Source of the DNA: Helopsaltes ochotensis
Lineage: Eukaryota > Chordata > Aves > Passeriformes > Locustellidae
DNA length: 64,000 bases
Reading direction: 5' to 3'
NCBI GenBank assembly: GCA_013400155.1
Contig: VXBM01000420.1
Location: forward strand, 293,409-357,408
Within the stretch, counting starts at the first letter, position 1; every line of letters starts with the position of its first letter. The notes under the pieces are model-generated. The model ran no database searches, was not told where the DNA came from, and was given only the letters and a program-made list of their open reading frames with translations. Both the position numbers and the translations under genes were made by a program. Shown in pieces: positions 47,291 to 61,330 of the stretch.

Positions 47291-50200
47291 CCTAAGATGG
47301 ATCAGTAAAAGTAATTTTGAAAATTTACCCCAATTTTATCAATGAAAATTTTCAGACACAAATGGTTGTTTAGAAGAAGTCAGTTTGAGAACAAAGAATT
47401 TAAGCTTATTTTTCAGAAACTGCTAAACATATGCCTTCCAACTTCTGTTTACAAAGACTTCATGCTGACCATCAGAATCAAGCAACTGAATTCAGACAGT
47501 TTTGGTCACTCAGTAATGTCAAGCTGCTTTAAGTTCTACACCATGGCTGATACCTGTAGGAGAAACTCAGTACAATGCACCCACAGCTACTTTGCAAATT
47601 TGGCTCCAGGCTCCTGCCAGAGACAGGCAATCTCTCTGTTCTTTGTAATGATGCCAGCTTAAACACAGCTACCTCCTCCCTCATCAACTCACCACTGTCC
47701 TGTCATGCCACCCTGCCTTGTGCAGGTGCAGGCGTTCCTCCTGCCGGGCTGGGAAGCAGGCTAGGGAAGGGATCCAACCAGACATTTCATCATGCAGCAC
47801 AGGCAGCTGCCTGCACAAACTCATTAAATGAAGTGGCACGGAGGCAGGAATGAAAGGTGTGGGAGAGGTTATGGAGAAGCTGTTCCAGAAATCTTTTTCC
47901 CCACTCCCTTTCCCTTTGCTCACTTTCTGCCAGCCCTGCCCATGGCACCACTTGGACCCTGCCTGAAGCTGTGCTCCAAAGCCAGGGGAAGTTGCAGTCA
48001 CAGACCTGGCGAGCAACTCAGGCTAGGGCAGCACGGTTGGAGGCGAAGCCATGGCTTGAAGAAGGAACAGCAGTATCTACTGAAGCACCAGTGACTGTAA
48101 ACTATCTCTCAACTATGTGGAGGGGGCAGGGGGATAACCCAAACCAAAGCCCCAGAGTAAGACAAAAAAATAATTCATTCTTCACAGGGCTTACTTTAAG
48201 CACCTATTTACTAGTCAGAGTATTTCAGAATTCACTGGGGAAATGGAATGCATATTCTTCTCTGCAGGCAACATAACCAGCATGGACAAAGAGTACTTTT
48301 CACAGAATTGTGGCAGAGAATCTTGAAAAACCACAAACCTCCTCACAACATTGCCTTACACAATTTAATTTTTAATAAAATCAAATGTAAGCAAAATCAC
48401 TTCAGTGAGTCTCATTTCATGAGAAATTATTTGCTGTCACAACACATGAAATGGCACCCTTTGCCTTCCAGTCTAATCTTAATACTACTTTTCACTCCCA
48501 CTTTTCACTTTGACCAGCTGAGTTCACATGTCCCATACTGCTGCTATCTCAACAGCTAGAAGTAGCTGTTAACAGCTTAAAAAATCCTTTTCTTTCCTAG
48601 GAATACCTCTTCATAGGTTAAAAAAAAAAATCAGTGGTTTAAATGGAACTACAAAATAAGACAAGGCTAGGACGCATAAGTAAAAGATGATGATTGGACT
48701 TCAAATGGGGATTATTATGAATACTCTCTTTTTGTTATTTCTCTTCTTCTGAAATGCATACACATACATTTTGTTGCTAATCTGTTATATTGCATTCTGG
48801 GAAGAAGGCAGATCTTTTTTAATCAGTAATTGTCTTGAATATGTTATTTAACTGCTAAAGCTGACCAATTCTGATTTATTGCCCTTCTAAAAATAAATTG
48901 GCAATCATAAAGGTAACTGCAGAAGGAAGAATACTACCATAAACTGAAAATACAAACATTGTCCAAAAAATTAAAAGTATTAACTTTCAGACCAGCTGAA
49001 TGCACACAAAACTTTAAGGGTTCCCATCACTGGCTCTTCCGCTCAAAACAATTCAACTGTTCTGAATAGTAAAAATTCTCTTCTTGTACTTAAGAAAAAC
49101 ACAATTATTATCCATCTTATAAACTATGAACTCAGAGATCCCTAGAGTGCTACATCAGAGAGCGCAAAAAAGATTCAAAGTTAACTATGATTTCAAATCT
49201 CAATGCTGATAATGCTAATATATTTTATTTCTCTACCAGGTTATATTAACATGACACAATAATTAAAAAAAACACTTTTGACAAAATTTGGGTTAAAAAA
49301 TAAAAACATCAGTAAATGTCTGCACTTGGCTGCTACACTGAACTATCTCTGCTATGAAGATTTCAGCAGATGAGAACCAGTTTCCCAGGTCACAGGATCA
49401 GCCTTTGAGTCTGAATTTGATCACAGAAACCTGTTTTATTTGGGGTTATTTCCAAGTCAATGGCTCTAGATACATTTCTCGTTCGATAAATAAGGCTCAG
49501 GATAACTGAACCCTCACATACTATTTTGAAAGGTCTTTTTCAGAATAGCAGTACTCCATTGAGAAGCCCCTGTAACAGACACACTTACCTCTTATCAAAC
49601 CCATATATCACTAGTTTTCTTCAGTACAGTTTTAGACATTTTCTGCACATTTTCCTTGCCCCCACTTCCCCCCAAATACTCCTTTGTTCCCAGACCATCC
49701 CTTAGAACATGAGGCTGTTTGCATGACACATTGTTATCTTGTTATAAACAGCTGTGGGAGTTTCGGGCTGACACCCAATATAAACTTTTCACAATGACTT
49801 GTGCCAAGGAATTGCCCTGTTCCCTGCCAACCTTAGTTACACGATAACAAATATGATCTAATTTGCAGAGATGCTGAAGACTCAGAACTATAGCAGAAAT
49901 CAGAACGAATTACAGATTCTCAACTTTTCTCAGGCAGGAAAACATTCTCAACTTTAAGTACCAAAATATCTGCAGCAGCTTGTGTTTCCCATCTTCACAT
50001 TATACAAGTATTAATGTGTACAGCCATGAAGTCACCATACACCTTCCTCAAAACAAATGAAAACAACTGTTCAGATAAGCCTTTTAAGTCAATATTGGTC
50101 CAAAAGCACAAAGTATGTTTTCACTTGTAGACAGAGCTTCTTATGCGTGCCACCTTTCCCCGTTTTCACTGGGGAAAACTGAGCCACTAAGTGATGTGGT

Positions 50201-50861
50201 AAGCTCAGGTGTTGCAAAACTACCCACCCCACATGTCTTCTGGTTCCCACTCCCAGCTCCCAGATTGTGTTTGTTTATTGAAACAATTAGTCACCATAAG
50301 CTGGCTGGACTGTAAGTACCCTCAACATTCACGAAGATGAATAAAGGTATGAAACTCCCAGTGCAAGTTCTAGCGAGCAGAAAAGACAAAGTGCATCCAG
50401 TCTGATCAGGGCTTCTCTCACACAAATGTAACAAGTAATTGTCACTTTTTAGGGCACAAATCTTTGCACTACACATAGTCATGGAGGGGTTCACAAGAAG
50501 AAAGCACATTCTGAAAAACACAACGATGTAAAAGGAACACTAGGAGGAAATATTTGTGGCTGAAAACAAAAATAAAAGCAAGGTGGAACTGTTTTCTGAG
50601 TTTAAACATCTCCTTAGTGATGGTAAAATTTCCCTAGGAATTTCTGTCCTTCAGAGCAAAGCCTTAATGTTAAGCTGATGGGCAGTCAAGACAGATAATC
50701 CCTCTAACAAATCAGCATCCTCAGCTTTCTGACTTGGATTTCATGCACTGTGCACAACTACTCTTTTTTCAGATTTGGGACACATCAATCCAAACCCATG
50801 TCAACTCCAGATCTGGGTATTTAGCATTGAAAATGCACCTCCTAGGGCAGTAGATTAAAAA

Positions 50862-50886
50862 AAAAATACATATATATATATAATAT
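50862..50886 (+). repeat. A-run plus (TA)n simple repeat
   Basis: A run of A followed by ACATATATATATATAATA in TEC intron 1. Low-complexity sequence. Confidence 0.75.
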
Positions 50887-53800
50887 TCACGACTTCAATT
50901 TTTGAAAATATCAAATGTCAATTTTAAATACCCAAGTGTATAAATACCTTGTAATCCTTCCTCAAATCTGCAAGTTTCAAAATATTTTTCCTCCTTCACT
51001 TTAATTCATTCAGATCAGCTTGCTGATCAAGCTCATAGTGTGTCCCTGCAAATGTCTGCAGTGGGGCAAGTGAACAGGCAGCACAGTGCTCCTCTGGGTA
51101 GAGAGCAGAAACAATGCAGGAGGAACAAGAAAAGGAGAACTCCTTACCCTGTTTTTTCTGCTGGAGCTTCTGTTGCTTTATCATGAAACTATGAACTGAG
51201 TTACATATGAACAGTTATTTACATCAGTATCCAGCACAGGCTTATTTGAATAATTACTACCCATTGTAAGCAAGGGTTGCAAAACATACTCTTGTATTGC
51301 CTTTTTGCCCCACATCTAAGGTTGCAAATTTAAACTCCAAAAAATAAAGTACAACTGTTATTAATCCCTGTTCAAAAGGTAAATTTCACAGAAATGCAAA
51401 TACAAAAGAAATATACTTTAGCAAAAATCTGTCATAGTTTTAAAATTCAAGTTCAGGGAAATATACTGTAAAAATATACAACACATATCATATCCAGAAA
51501 AAGGAGAAGAAAAAATATTTAGAAATATTTAGATTTACTTTTTTCCTCTTTTTTTTTTAACAGCAGACTCTCAGACCACTTTTATCATATGCAAGTTTGG
51601 ATTTTTTACCCGTGAGAAGTGTAATTTGGGGGAACTACTTTATAATAGATTTCAAAACTATAACCAAAGGTTTGCAAAACCTTCATTTCTCTTTGAAAAT
51701 CAGGTAAACAATAAATCGTTAATTTTATATATAATGAAACCCTGCAAAAATAAAATTCATATTTGCCTGTATAAAATTTACGTTTAAAAGTAAACAGGCT
51801 AAGGGGTAACTCTGTGACAACTCTGGAGATTCTGAGACCATGTGATATTCCAAAATATCCTTTATTCAGCTGAAAGGTACTCATGTACACACACAGAAGG
51901 AGCATTTTATCACAATCAGAACCAGTTCTCCAAAATTTCTTGGAAACGGGCTCACTACATTTTACAAAATACATCATTTGTTTCCTTTTAGCATTCTAAC
52001 TTAGTTGGGGTAATCGAAGAAAACAACGCTGACAGGTGATGGTCCCTCTTAGGGTCAGTTGGCATTGAGGTGGTTTATCACACCAAACTGCAGCATCAGC
52101 TCATCAACCATTGCAAAAGAGAAGTGGAGCCCAAGTGCATAGAACAGCTGAGGAAAAATGGTAAGAGCACCAAAAGGGTTTCTTTTCCCCTTATAATGAT
52201 GATTTAGAAGAATGGCATGTATACACATCTCCAAATCATTTATAAACTCAGCTATTGCTCCTTACTGGGATTTCCTGCAAGCTGTACACTCCAGTTACTA
52301 AGTTATCCTTTCACAGCTTTAGAGGGCACATTCTTCATAATTAAATGATTCGGAAATTTATGAAACAAAAATTACATTATTACCATCCATGATGAAGAAA
52401 ATATGTTGACATGGGAATTTTTTACTTGAAATTATTTAGTACTAAGTTCAAGTTAGCAATGCTATGGGATACCATACCAAAGATGGACTGCTCAATTTTC
52501 ACTATCCTCAACAACTTCTTATATTTTCATTCATTTCTCTAGAGCTGAGTACCTGTAGTTTTCTTATTTCTCCCACACAAAAACTTTGGAATATTTATAA
52601 ACTTGCATTGACTATTTTGCCTTCAGTTTATTCAGATAGAAAACCTCTATCATCTCTAATGTTCTCTGCTGCAAGACAAAGCTGAAAATTAAAAGCTGGA
52701 CCTGGGAAAATCTGCTGTCTCCCTTTTAAGGGTTAAAATCAATAGTGAAGTTTCAAAGTAATTTTTTCGTGCCTTGCTTTCCCATGTCCCAAACTTCATA
52801 GCTCAGGTTTATTTTTATTCTAAATACCATGTATAAAGCAGAGTGAAAATGGCAAACTATTTTCTTTTGTCATTCAGTAGGTTTTGCCCTCTATGGAGCC
52901 ATCACCAGGACTTCAGGATGCGTCAAGAAGTTTGTAGCTGGCAAGATGAGGCAAAACATAAAGAGAATTGCTTAATTCACTTGTGCAGCATAAAGGTCCA
53001 GTGAAGAATATTGGCTTGGTTTACTTGCACAAATATAACTGACCCTCACCAGACAAAGAAAAGGTAAAAGGTAAAGTAAGAACAAAAAGAGAAGGACAGG
53101 GTCTGAACTGGGAAGAGGTACCTGGTGTACTGGCCCCTTTTACAAATTTATGTATCTTTGAAAGGAAACAATCTGCATTGTTCTGGCAAATGTTTCAAAA
53201 GTAAGCTTAGAGAGGGACATGAAAGAACTAACTCCAAACTGGCACGGCATTGGTTTGGAGGAGCAGAAGCTCCTAAAGAGCAGATCTATATACTTCACTT
53301 CTACATAGACCAAGGCTACTGCACCACTACCCCACTGGCTGGACATTTAGGAAAGCGGTGATGCCTCAGCCTTTTTTCTAAAAATTCCCTGCCGATAAGA
53401 AGGGAAGAGAAACAGTAACACCCACTTACTAAAGAAACAGGGCAAAGATGAGATTGAAAAATCAAAAGGGTGATGCTTGTACTAAAAATTTTCCTACTTC
53501 TCCAGGAAGCTGAAGATTTCGAGGGCTAGAAAAATAAAAGCTCTATTAAATCAGAGGTTGAATCTAACTCTGTTAAGGAATCCTAATGCTCACTATCAAG
53601 TAGGAGGACAATTGCTATTGTACACAAAACTGCAAATATGAGAAAAACAAATCAAATCTATGGGAAAAGAAAAATATAAAAAGAGGCCAACAGTGCCTGA
53701 GGGTATCCTTCTTTTCAACTACCATAAAGGAGTCAACTTAATTAACTTTCTTCACAATTTGAACTTGTTTTCTCAAATGTTACACAATCACAGGTAAACA

Positions 53801-54201
53801 CATGATATATTACACCAAAAATAAGCTCAATTTATTTTAGCATTCAAGACATGGTCTAACTAAAATACTGAAATCCATACAAATTCTGACTGTCTTTACG
53901 CACAGGGAATGACTAATACTTCCCCAGTTATTTCTCTTTCCAAACAATCCAAGACCTTTTTTCCCTAAACAACTTCTTGTTTTCCACCTCCAAAAGAACT
54001 ACTTGTTCTCCTCCTGCTAAACTCTGTGGAAGCTACACAGTAAGAAATACTTCAACCAACATGAGAACTTCTGCTGAAGACAAAGCTGTGAAGTTCACTC
54101 AGATGATGAAATACTGGCCACATCCCACACATCAACTAAGGGATGTATTTACCTTGAAAGTCTGTATTTTGAGGTAGTATTATAAGGTCACTCGGTAAAT
54201 G

Positions 54202-54271
54202 TTGCTTTTTCACACCTACTGAGTAACTGACTAGTCCCAACTGACAGGGTTTAGTAGGTGTGAAAAAGCAA
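54202..54271. repeat. 19-bp perfect inverted repeat (hairpin)
   Basis: Left arm TTGCTTTTTCACACCTACT (54202-54220) and right arm AGTAGGTGTGAAAAAGCAA (54253-54271) are exact reverse complements around a 32-nt loop. Pairing can extend by a G-T wobble plus AAAT/ATTT outside. It could be the relic of a small palindromic transposon or a transcribed hairpin; no family recognised. Confidence 0.85.
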
Positions 54272-54858
54272 TATTTATCTATATCTAAACAATAGATCTA
54301 AAGTTCCAGGTCAGAACTTCTGCGCAGGAAAAACCCAAGGTAGTGAGTGGGGAACAGAAAATATCCAAGTTTCCATTTGTCAAGTTTTCCTGTATTGTTT
54401 TCACCAGGGTACATCCCCTCCGCTACAAAACAAGTACAAGAGATCGAAGACAAAATGAACAACCATTTACATTTCAGCTAAGATGTTGTACTACTGTTCC
54501 CATGCGTAGCAAAGCACTGGTGTTGGCAAGGTCAGCGTGCTTATCTTGTGATTCCAGACTCTCTTACACTGTTATGTTGGATATATGTGCTTATTTTGGC
54601 TGAGGTAGAGTTAACTTTCTTCACAGTAGCTAATATGGAGCTGTGTTTTGAAACTGTGTTGATCACAGTGTTGATAATACAGAGATGGCTTTGTTATTGC
54701 AGGGCAGTGTTTGCACAGAGCCAGGACCTTTTCTGGTTTTTGTACTACCACGCTGGCAAGGAGACTGGGGATGCACAGGAAATTAGGAGAAGCCACAGCT
54801 GGGACAGGTGACCCAAACTGACTAAAGGGATATTCCACACCACATGACATCACCTCAG

Positions 54859-54867
54859 TATATAAAA
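54859..54867 (+). promoter_or_regulatory. TATA box of the solo LTR
   Basis: TATATAAAA about 270 bp into the LTR, where retroviral U3 promoters carry it; intact in sequence. Any transcription would run antisense to TEC. Confidence 0.55.
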
Positions 54868-55035
54868 TAGGGGGAAGAAGGAGGAAGGGGAGACATTTGG
54901 AGTTATGGCATTTGTCTTCCCAAGAAACTGCTTTGCATGATGTAGACCTGCTTTCCTGGGATGGCTGAACACCTGTCTACCCACAGGAAGCAGTGAAAGA
55001 AATCCTTGCTTTTACTTGCATTTCAGCCACTTGCT

Positions 55036-55041
55036 AATAAA
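55036..55041 (+). terminator. AATAAA near the 3' end of the solo LTR
   Basis: Canonical hexamer in the expected R-region position downstream of the LTR TATA box. Confidence 0.45.
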
Positions 55042-58000
55042 ATCTCCCCATACAGGACTGAAAAGCCAGGCTGGGACCTTGACAAATTTCTTCTTCACAT
55101 ACAGTGCATCCTAAGCAACAAGGAATACCAAAAGACTTCAGCTTCATTCATGTCAATATATAAGTATTAATTCAGGGCAAAAGTTTCTCACTGAATCTGA
55201 AAATAAACACAACTGACGCAGTGCTGTGGTCTCGTGTTTTCCCTTTCCTCTGGCTACTGCAAGGTAGTGAGCATCTCTACCAAAGCAGCTTGTTATCTCT
55301 GCTCTCATTGATGTCAGATCTCAGATGTTGAGGTGTTTCAACTGTTGCACGTTAAACAGGGAATGAGAGCACTTGTCAGGTGTCACAAGACATTTATGGT
55401 CTTAAGGAACAGCGTTCAACTCAAATGCTTTGAGACATCATGCAGTGCAGTCATTAATGCTTGATGGTATCTTACTCCACTCTGCTTATCTATGGTGAGA
55501 CACAAGGATATTAGAGAATCAATCAAACGTCACCAGAACGTGGGCTGCCACAATTCAGTCCCATTGAGGTCAAAATTACAAGAAGTAAAGTTAAGGCACT
55601 GCAAAGGTAAGATAAGACGGGTCTTTATGGTTAGGTCTCAGCTTTTCATGGGGAGTGCCTGCATCACACTGACTTTCACAGTTGGTTTCTGGTTAAGAGA
55701 TTCAGAAAGGTAACTAAACCAAATTGAGGGAATTTTGCTGCTTGCCCATGACTTTTATATTTTCCATCAGAAAGCTGCAATCCCATTCATGATTGGAGAG
55801 AGTCCTTGGTGGGAACAGAAGGCTGCTGTAGTGGCAAAGAGGCTGCCTGCAGCCCCTGAGACAGAATGATGGCCCTGCTCTCACGGCTCTCACACTCCAC
55901 AGCCTTTCACCGTGCCATTCTCCCAAACTCCCTGCTGATAAAACAGACCCTCACAGTTCACCTGACACACTGGAGGTGTAAATATGTCTCCTTCCAACAA
56001 GTGAACCTGCTATATTCAAGGACCACTGAGGATGACTGATTGCCAGCCTGCAGCTCTGAGGAGGAGATGGTCCTCACGGCTGACCACAACACAGCAAACT
56101 GAAACAGTCCAACCAGCCATGGTCTGTCTGAATGAAACAGCAAAATCACATGTGGCTACATAACTAAACATGTAACAGATTACGTGTAAGCCAGCTGAAT
56201 TCAAGCTGCAATAGCAGTTTTGAACCAGCCACTCGTAATACTGGAGTGGGTAGATCTCTTCATGTTAAAAATATTATTTTAAGCATCTTCTCTGGATACA
56301 GATTAAGTAGAAATTTTAATTTCAAAAGATCCCAAAGTATATTAAGATTACTAGTTATGGGGTTGTCCCATGGGACAGAAAAAAGCCCATTCAGCTCAAC
56401 TCACTTTGCACATCCCTTGAACTGGGTCATACAATCCAAGGTGGGAGAGTCCCCACCCTTCTCCTCCTCCTGCCACAGCACTGAGAATTGATGTGGTCTG
56501 AAACTTCAGCTGGGAAGAGATGCTCCTAACGGGGGCAGGGAGGCAAGGAAAACACACACAGTTATTTTTTCTGCCAGGACATGGAGCTTGCCCTGTGATA
56601 CAGGACATCTTGTAATTCACAGGACAAATAGCAACCTTGAACATATTAATATACATATTATAATTACCTCACCTACCCTGTAAGGTAGCACAGCGAATCT
56701 GACAATATTTGTTCACAGGGCTGCCTAGGACAGATTTACAATGTTCAGCTAAAAAGAAAGTGCAGATATCACCTGGGTCTGGATGACGAGATATGTGGCT
56801 ATCCTGTGGAGGGAAAAAAAAATCCAAACACAACCAAGAGAGCCCCTTTTTGTTTCATAAACTTAAACGGTCAGAAGTTTGTCCCAGTCTAGTGTACAAT
56901 GCACACTCCCTGGAAGGGCAGCATCCCAATGTCCTGCCCAGACTTTATTTCAGAAGGAAGAATCCTGCTTCCTTTACTACCCAAAGCCATGTTTTTCTGC
57001 TCTACATTCAATTGAAAACAGGGCCTAGATCTTACAAGTTAATCAGATCACAGCTTGTAATAGGCACAAGGCTGAACAAAACCCTTCCTCACAGGAAACT
57101 CAGCTGTGACCTACTTGAGCCTACATGAAGTTATACCCTATGTGTGGCAAAGTGTTACCCATTCACATATCTGCTGATAAGAGAAATAGAAATGAGAAAA
57201 AGGAGTGCCAAGAAAGTCTTTGCTCATGTTCCACATGCCTCAGCACACTACTTTTTTTTCCTTTTTTCCTGCATTTGTCTAATGTTGCATAGGATTTTTA
57301 CCTTAAGAGCTGAAACAGAGTAGCCCAGTTGGCAGCCTGGTGCTTTGCTTCAGCAGAGGAGCTGTGACTGCAAACATGGGCAAACACTTGTCCTTCCCAC
57401 CACCAAAACCTGGCCTCAGCAGATAGGAAACAGCTCTTATACATCAGCTGTCGGCCAGGCTCAGACTCTACCAGAGCATCCCCTCTCTCTGCAGCAGGCT
57501 CCTGAAAACCCTATCTCCTGCCCACCACACAAAGGCAAGATCACATCATGCTAAGCATGAGCTTTACTGAACTGCCCAGAACACAGGATAACCATTCAAC
57601 CAACAGGTGTCTTTTCAGCAATGTCACTTCCTCCTAAATGTTTGGGTATTGTCCAAACCAAAGACAACTTCTAGGTGATGTCATTCTTCCTAAGAAAGGT
57701 AAACCTTGCCCATGGTGGACAGACCTACTCTCAGGAGACTTCTTCCCAAGATTTCACAACTCCATGTCAACACAGTGGCCATCCCACAGTACTTGTAAGA
57801 AATGGCTCTCTCCATCCTACCTCCATCCTCAGGAAATGCAAAAACCTGCTCCCTCCCCACAAAGCACCTTGTACAAAGAAACTATCTTCACATGGGTACA
57901 TAGTTGCAGATCTATTCTTCAAGGTTTTATCTCACATGGTGTTTTCCCTGACTCTGAATCACAGCCCGTGTGGCTGAGCCAGGGCAGGGCATGACAGAGA

Positions 58001-61000
58001 ACTGCCGGTGCCGTAATGGCCACGGGGCAGTGCTCGGTTCCCCAGTTCCTCTTCTGCCACACCAGACAAAGAGCATACGTGTCCACCCAAACACTCATTT
58101 CTCTCACTTGCACACTGCTTTCTTTCCTAATGCTTTTTTCTTTCAAAAATACACTAACAGACCAAAAGCAGAAGAGCAGAATGCTCCTCTGCCTCAGGGC
58201 TGGCAGAGCAAACTGGTGATTTGCTGCTGGAAGTAAATCGTTCCATTAACAAAAATACATTTCTTGAGATCTGACTGACCATTTGTTAAAACACAGGTGT
58301 AATTTCATGGGTTTCTGGAGAGCTGTGTCCCACTGTACCAGTAATACCTCTAATCCCTAGTGTTAGCAGGAGGCCCTGGCCAGAATTAGGGTAAAATTGG
58401 GCTGATCCCTCTGCAACAAAGAGCAGAGGATGCAGTCAGTGTAGTGAGAATCTTTCCCTTGCATTTTCCAGAATGGAGAAAGCTACGAGTATCAGCAGGT
58501 CATTTAATAAACTTCATCACTCTACTTTCCACAGTGCAACAACTGACTGACCATTCCTGACACTTTTTTAGAGTATTTAAGGTATTGGTAATTCTGTGCA
58601 AATAGATGCATGTATATAATAATAAAAATATATGTGGCACAAATACAAAAATACACGATAAGATGTCCTTCAGGAGAACATATGTAATTCGAAATATAAA
58701 AGGTACACCACCTCAGGCTTTCTTCATCATGCCAACCTGTACTCCACTCTGAGTACTGTTTTCCAGATTTTTCAGTTTTAATAGTTCCTTATACTATTTC
58801 TGCAGGAGAGTCATTGTAGACTGCTACAACTGATCCTTTGGCATGCATCTTCCTTTTTCAAAGAACGGTTCCAAGTTCAGCAGTGAAAAGGTAACAGATT
58901 ACTGAGAAAAGTCAAACCAAGCAAAAGTAGAAAAACATCTCAGACATCAATGGTTAACAAAGGCTAAAGACTGTTTTCCATGACCTTTGCATTGACAGCA
59001 GGCAGCACAGGCTTCTATTGTCTAAGAAACAGAAAATATTTTGCATATTTGAGGTATAAATATTTGCTTGAAACTTACACTGTTCTGGACCTTCTCTTGT
59101 GTATCCAGTATATAAGCTAACACAATACAGAGGGAATTAAATCTACAACAGGTGGCACCTATATTAGGTGGGGGGGAAGACTTTTCTTGATGCTTCCAAG
59201 TAATTCTATGAAACTAACCACTTCCCAGTTATTTTAACTTTATTACAGAATATCACATATCATGGCATTTCTGAATACAATGCTATTTCGGGGTAAGATG
59301 AAAAGATATGGAGCTAATATTGTTTAATCAGTTCTATTATTTTTCTCTCTCTTTATCCATTGTAGGCAGTCAGCCTAGTGGATACACTACAATGTCAAAT
59401 CCACAATGCCTACAACTAAGAAGTAAAATGTGATTTAACTTAGGACACAGTTCAAGCTGCTTCACAGTCAATGGTTTTAAAATATTTCAAAGACTTTCAA
59501 AATTCTATATTGACATCAACAAAAAAATGTGGTAGTCCTATAAATTTTGAAGGACTAATAAAAGCAGGTCTGGCAGTTGATAACCAGAGCTCCTTCAAGA
59601 AAGAGGTGTAATCGTCAGTATGGGTTTGATTTGCACACCTATGAGATTACCTTATCAAAACCAAAAAGGTGCCAAACATAATCATGCTCCTCTGCTTTCA
59701 GTGGTTTCAGCACTGAGGTAAGCTCACATAGAAATCAACCATTTGGTTCAAAACAATCATAATATTAATTTTGAAATTTAGAGGAATGTATAAGGCACCC
59801 TTTCACTAAGAGCTAAATGCAGAGATAAATGTAATCATTTCATGACAAAATGTATTTCACAATAAATAAAACATAAAATAAACCCCAGAGAAACATAAAA
59901 GTGTATCATAGGAGAGTTGGATTGTAAATGGGCTCTTTCCTGCTGCAGTTCCATTACAAACCATAATCATCAAATGGCTAAGAGTAACTCCCTGTCTGGG
60001 AGCTACTTCCCCACCTACAAGACCAGTACCCTGCAAACAAGACCAAGACACCTAAAGGGCCTCCTCTGCACAGCTGACATGATCTGAGCAGCACAGCTGG
60101 TGTCTCAGAAGAAAAGCACGTGCTTTCTGACAGCCCAAAATACTCTAAATATTTAACAGCAGTAAGTAATAACTCATCTTCCAGTCTCTGCAGAGTTTTG
60201 AGAAACTGAACAAACTTCACTTTCTGTCAAAGGTGAGACCGTCAGAATATGAGAAACACATACTCTAAAATGAAAACAAATGCTCCAGAAGCAACTACTC
60301 ACAAGACACCTTTTCGCCTGCATTTCTATCTACTACAGTCATTTTTTCCATTTATAGAAGCTACAGTCTCATGTATTTGACTCATAAAACAACCCTAAGT
60401 ATTTCAGATTAGCATCTGTCATTTCAAGGAGGGAGCTCACGGCCATGCCTGTACTAAAAGCTCAGTTTACAGCTCAAATAATTACCCGTTCCAACTTACA
60501 GCGCTGCAGAAAGGAAGCCTGTGGAAAAGCACCACGCGAGTCTCCTCACCTACTGCACAAGCAGCAGGTGTGCTGCACCCCAGCACGAGGCTATGTAAGA
60601 GCATTCACTGCCACGAAGGGGTAACCCCATGTAGGACAGAAAGCAGAAGGAAATGTTAGGATGACTGAACTCACACAGAAGGCAATTTTTGCCTTGAGAC
60701 GAGGCGAAACAGTCTTAGCAAAGCACAGCGGTTACATGGAGGTAAGGCTCAGAGAAGAAAGTCACATAAACAAGAAAACACTCAGCAATATTTGCTTTCA
60801 AATGGTTTTGGCGGCCTGGGCCAGAACCCCTTATATCACAGACTTTTAGAGCAATTTTAAGCAAATGTTTAAAGGACGGCTTTTGTCCCTGCTCCCGCTT
60901 ACGGCTGCTGTGCCACCTGTGCGCCGAGGCAGCAGCCCCTCCGCTCTGGCCGCGCACGCCCGGACCCGCGAAGGGCGGCGGCTGCGGGGGGCTCCGAGCG

Positions 61001-61115
61001 CCGGCACCCCCGCACAGGACCCGCGGGGCTGCGCTGCCGGCGCGGGGAGCCCGGCCGGCGGGGGATGCGCGGAACCGCCCCGCTCCCTCAGCGGGAGCAC
61101 CCGGCTCTGCCCTAC

Positions 61116-61330
61116 CTGGGTGTCCCAGCCGCCGTCGCGGAAGGAGTCCGGGCGCCGACGGCGTGGAGGGAGGCGGAAGGAGAGAGGGAAGAAGGGAGAG
61201 AGGCACCGCACTGCCTCGCTCCGGCCCGGGAAGGCACCTCCTCCTCCTCCTCCTCCTCCCGCCGAGCGCGGCTCCCCGCGGAGGAAGCGGCGGGGGCGGC
61301 CGCGCTGTCCGGGCGCCCTCTGCGCTGGGG
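61116..61330 (-). other. TEC: Probable TEC non-coding exon 1
   Basis: The coding strand reads GGGACACCCAG|GTAGGGC with the junction at 61116/61115, a near-consensus donor inside the CpG island. TEC has a non-coding first exon in mammals, and exon 2 here begins with a UTR acceptor. The transcription start is not determined; the right edge given is a guess. Confidence 0.5.
61237..61260 (+). repeat. (CCT)n triplet repeat in the CpG island
   Basis: Eight consecutive CCT units (AGG on the TEC strand), possibly within the 5' UTR of TEC exon 1 or its core promoter. Confidence 0.9.

Larger units (their letters stand above)
54585..55045 (+). mobile_element. Solo LTR of an avian endogenous retrovirus, plus strand
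   Basis: Resembles the common bird ERV LTR beginning near TTTTGGCTGAGGTAGAGTTA, with AACTGACTAAAGGGATATTCCA in the middle, a TATA box, GGCATTTGTCTTCCCAAG and GGCTGAACACCTGTCTACCC. It belongs to the same broad family as the minus-strand LTR near 30.5 kb. No internal viral genes flank it. The 3' boundary is unclear. Confidence 0.75.
45846..61115 (-). other. TEC: TEC intron 1 (inferred), about 15 kb
   Basis: Between the first coding exon and the CpG-island exon. Contents recognised: a CR1 remnant (46.27-47.29 kb), an inverted repeat (54.2 kb) and a solo LTR (54.6-55.0 kb). The remainder, including moderately GC-rich 47.6-48.1 kb and 57.3-58.2 kb, shows no gene or RNA I recognise. Its length depends on the inferred exon 1. 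Confidence 0.6.

Noticed and set aside
52058..52975. Possible processed-pseudogene fragments on the plus strand near 52.1 and 52.9 kb
   Set aside because: Translations in all frames gave no recognisable protein and there is no poly(A) tail or target-site duplication.
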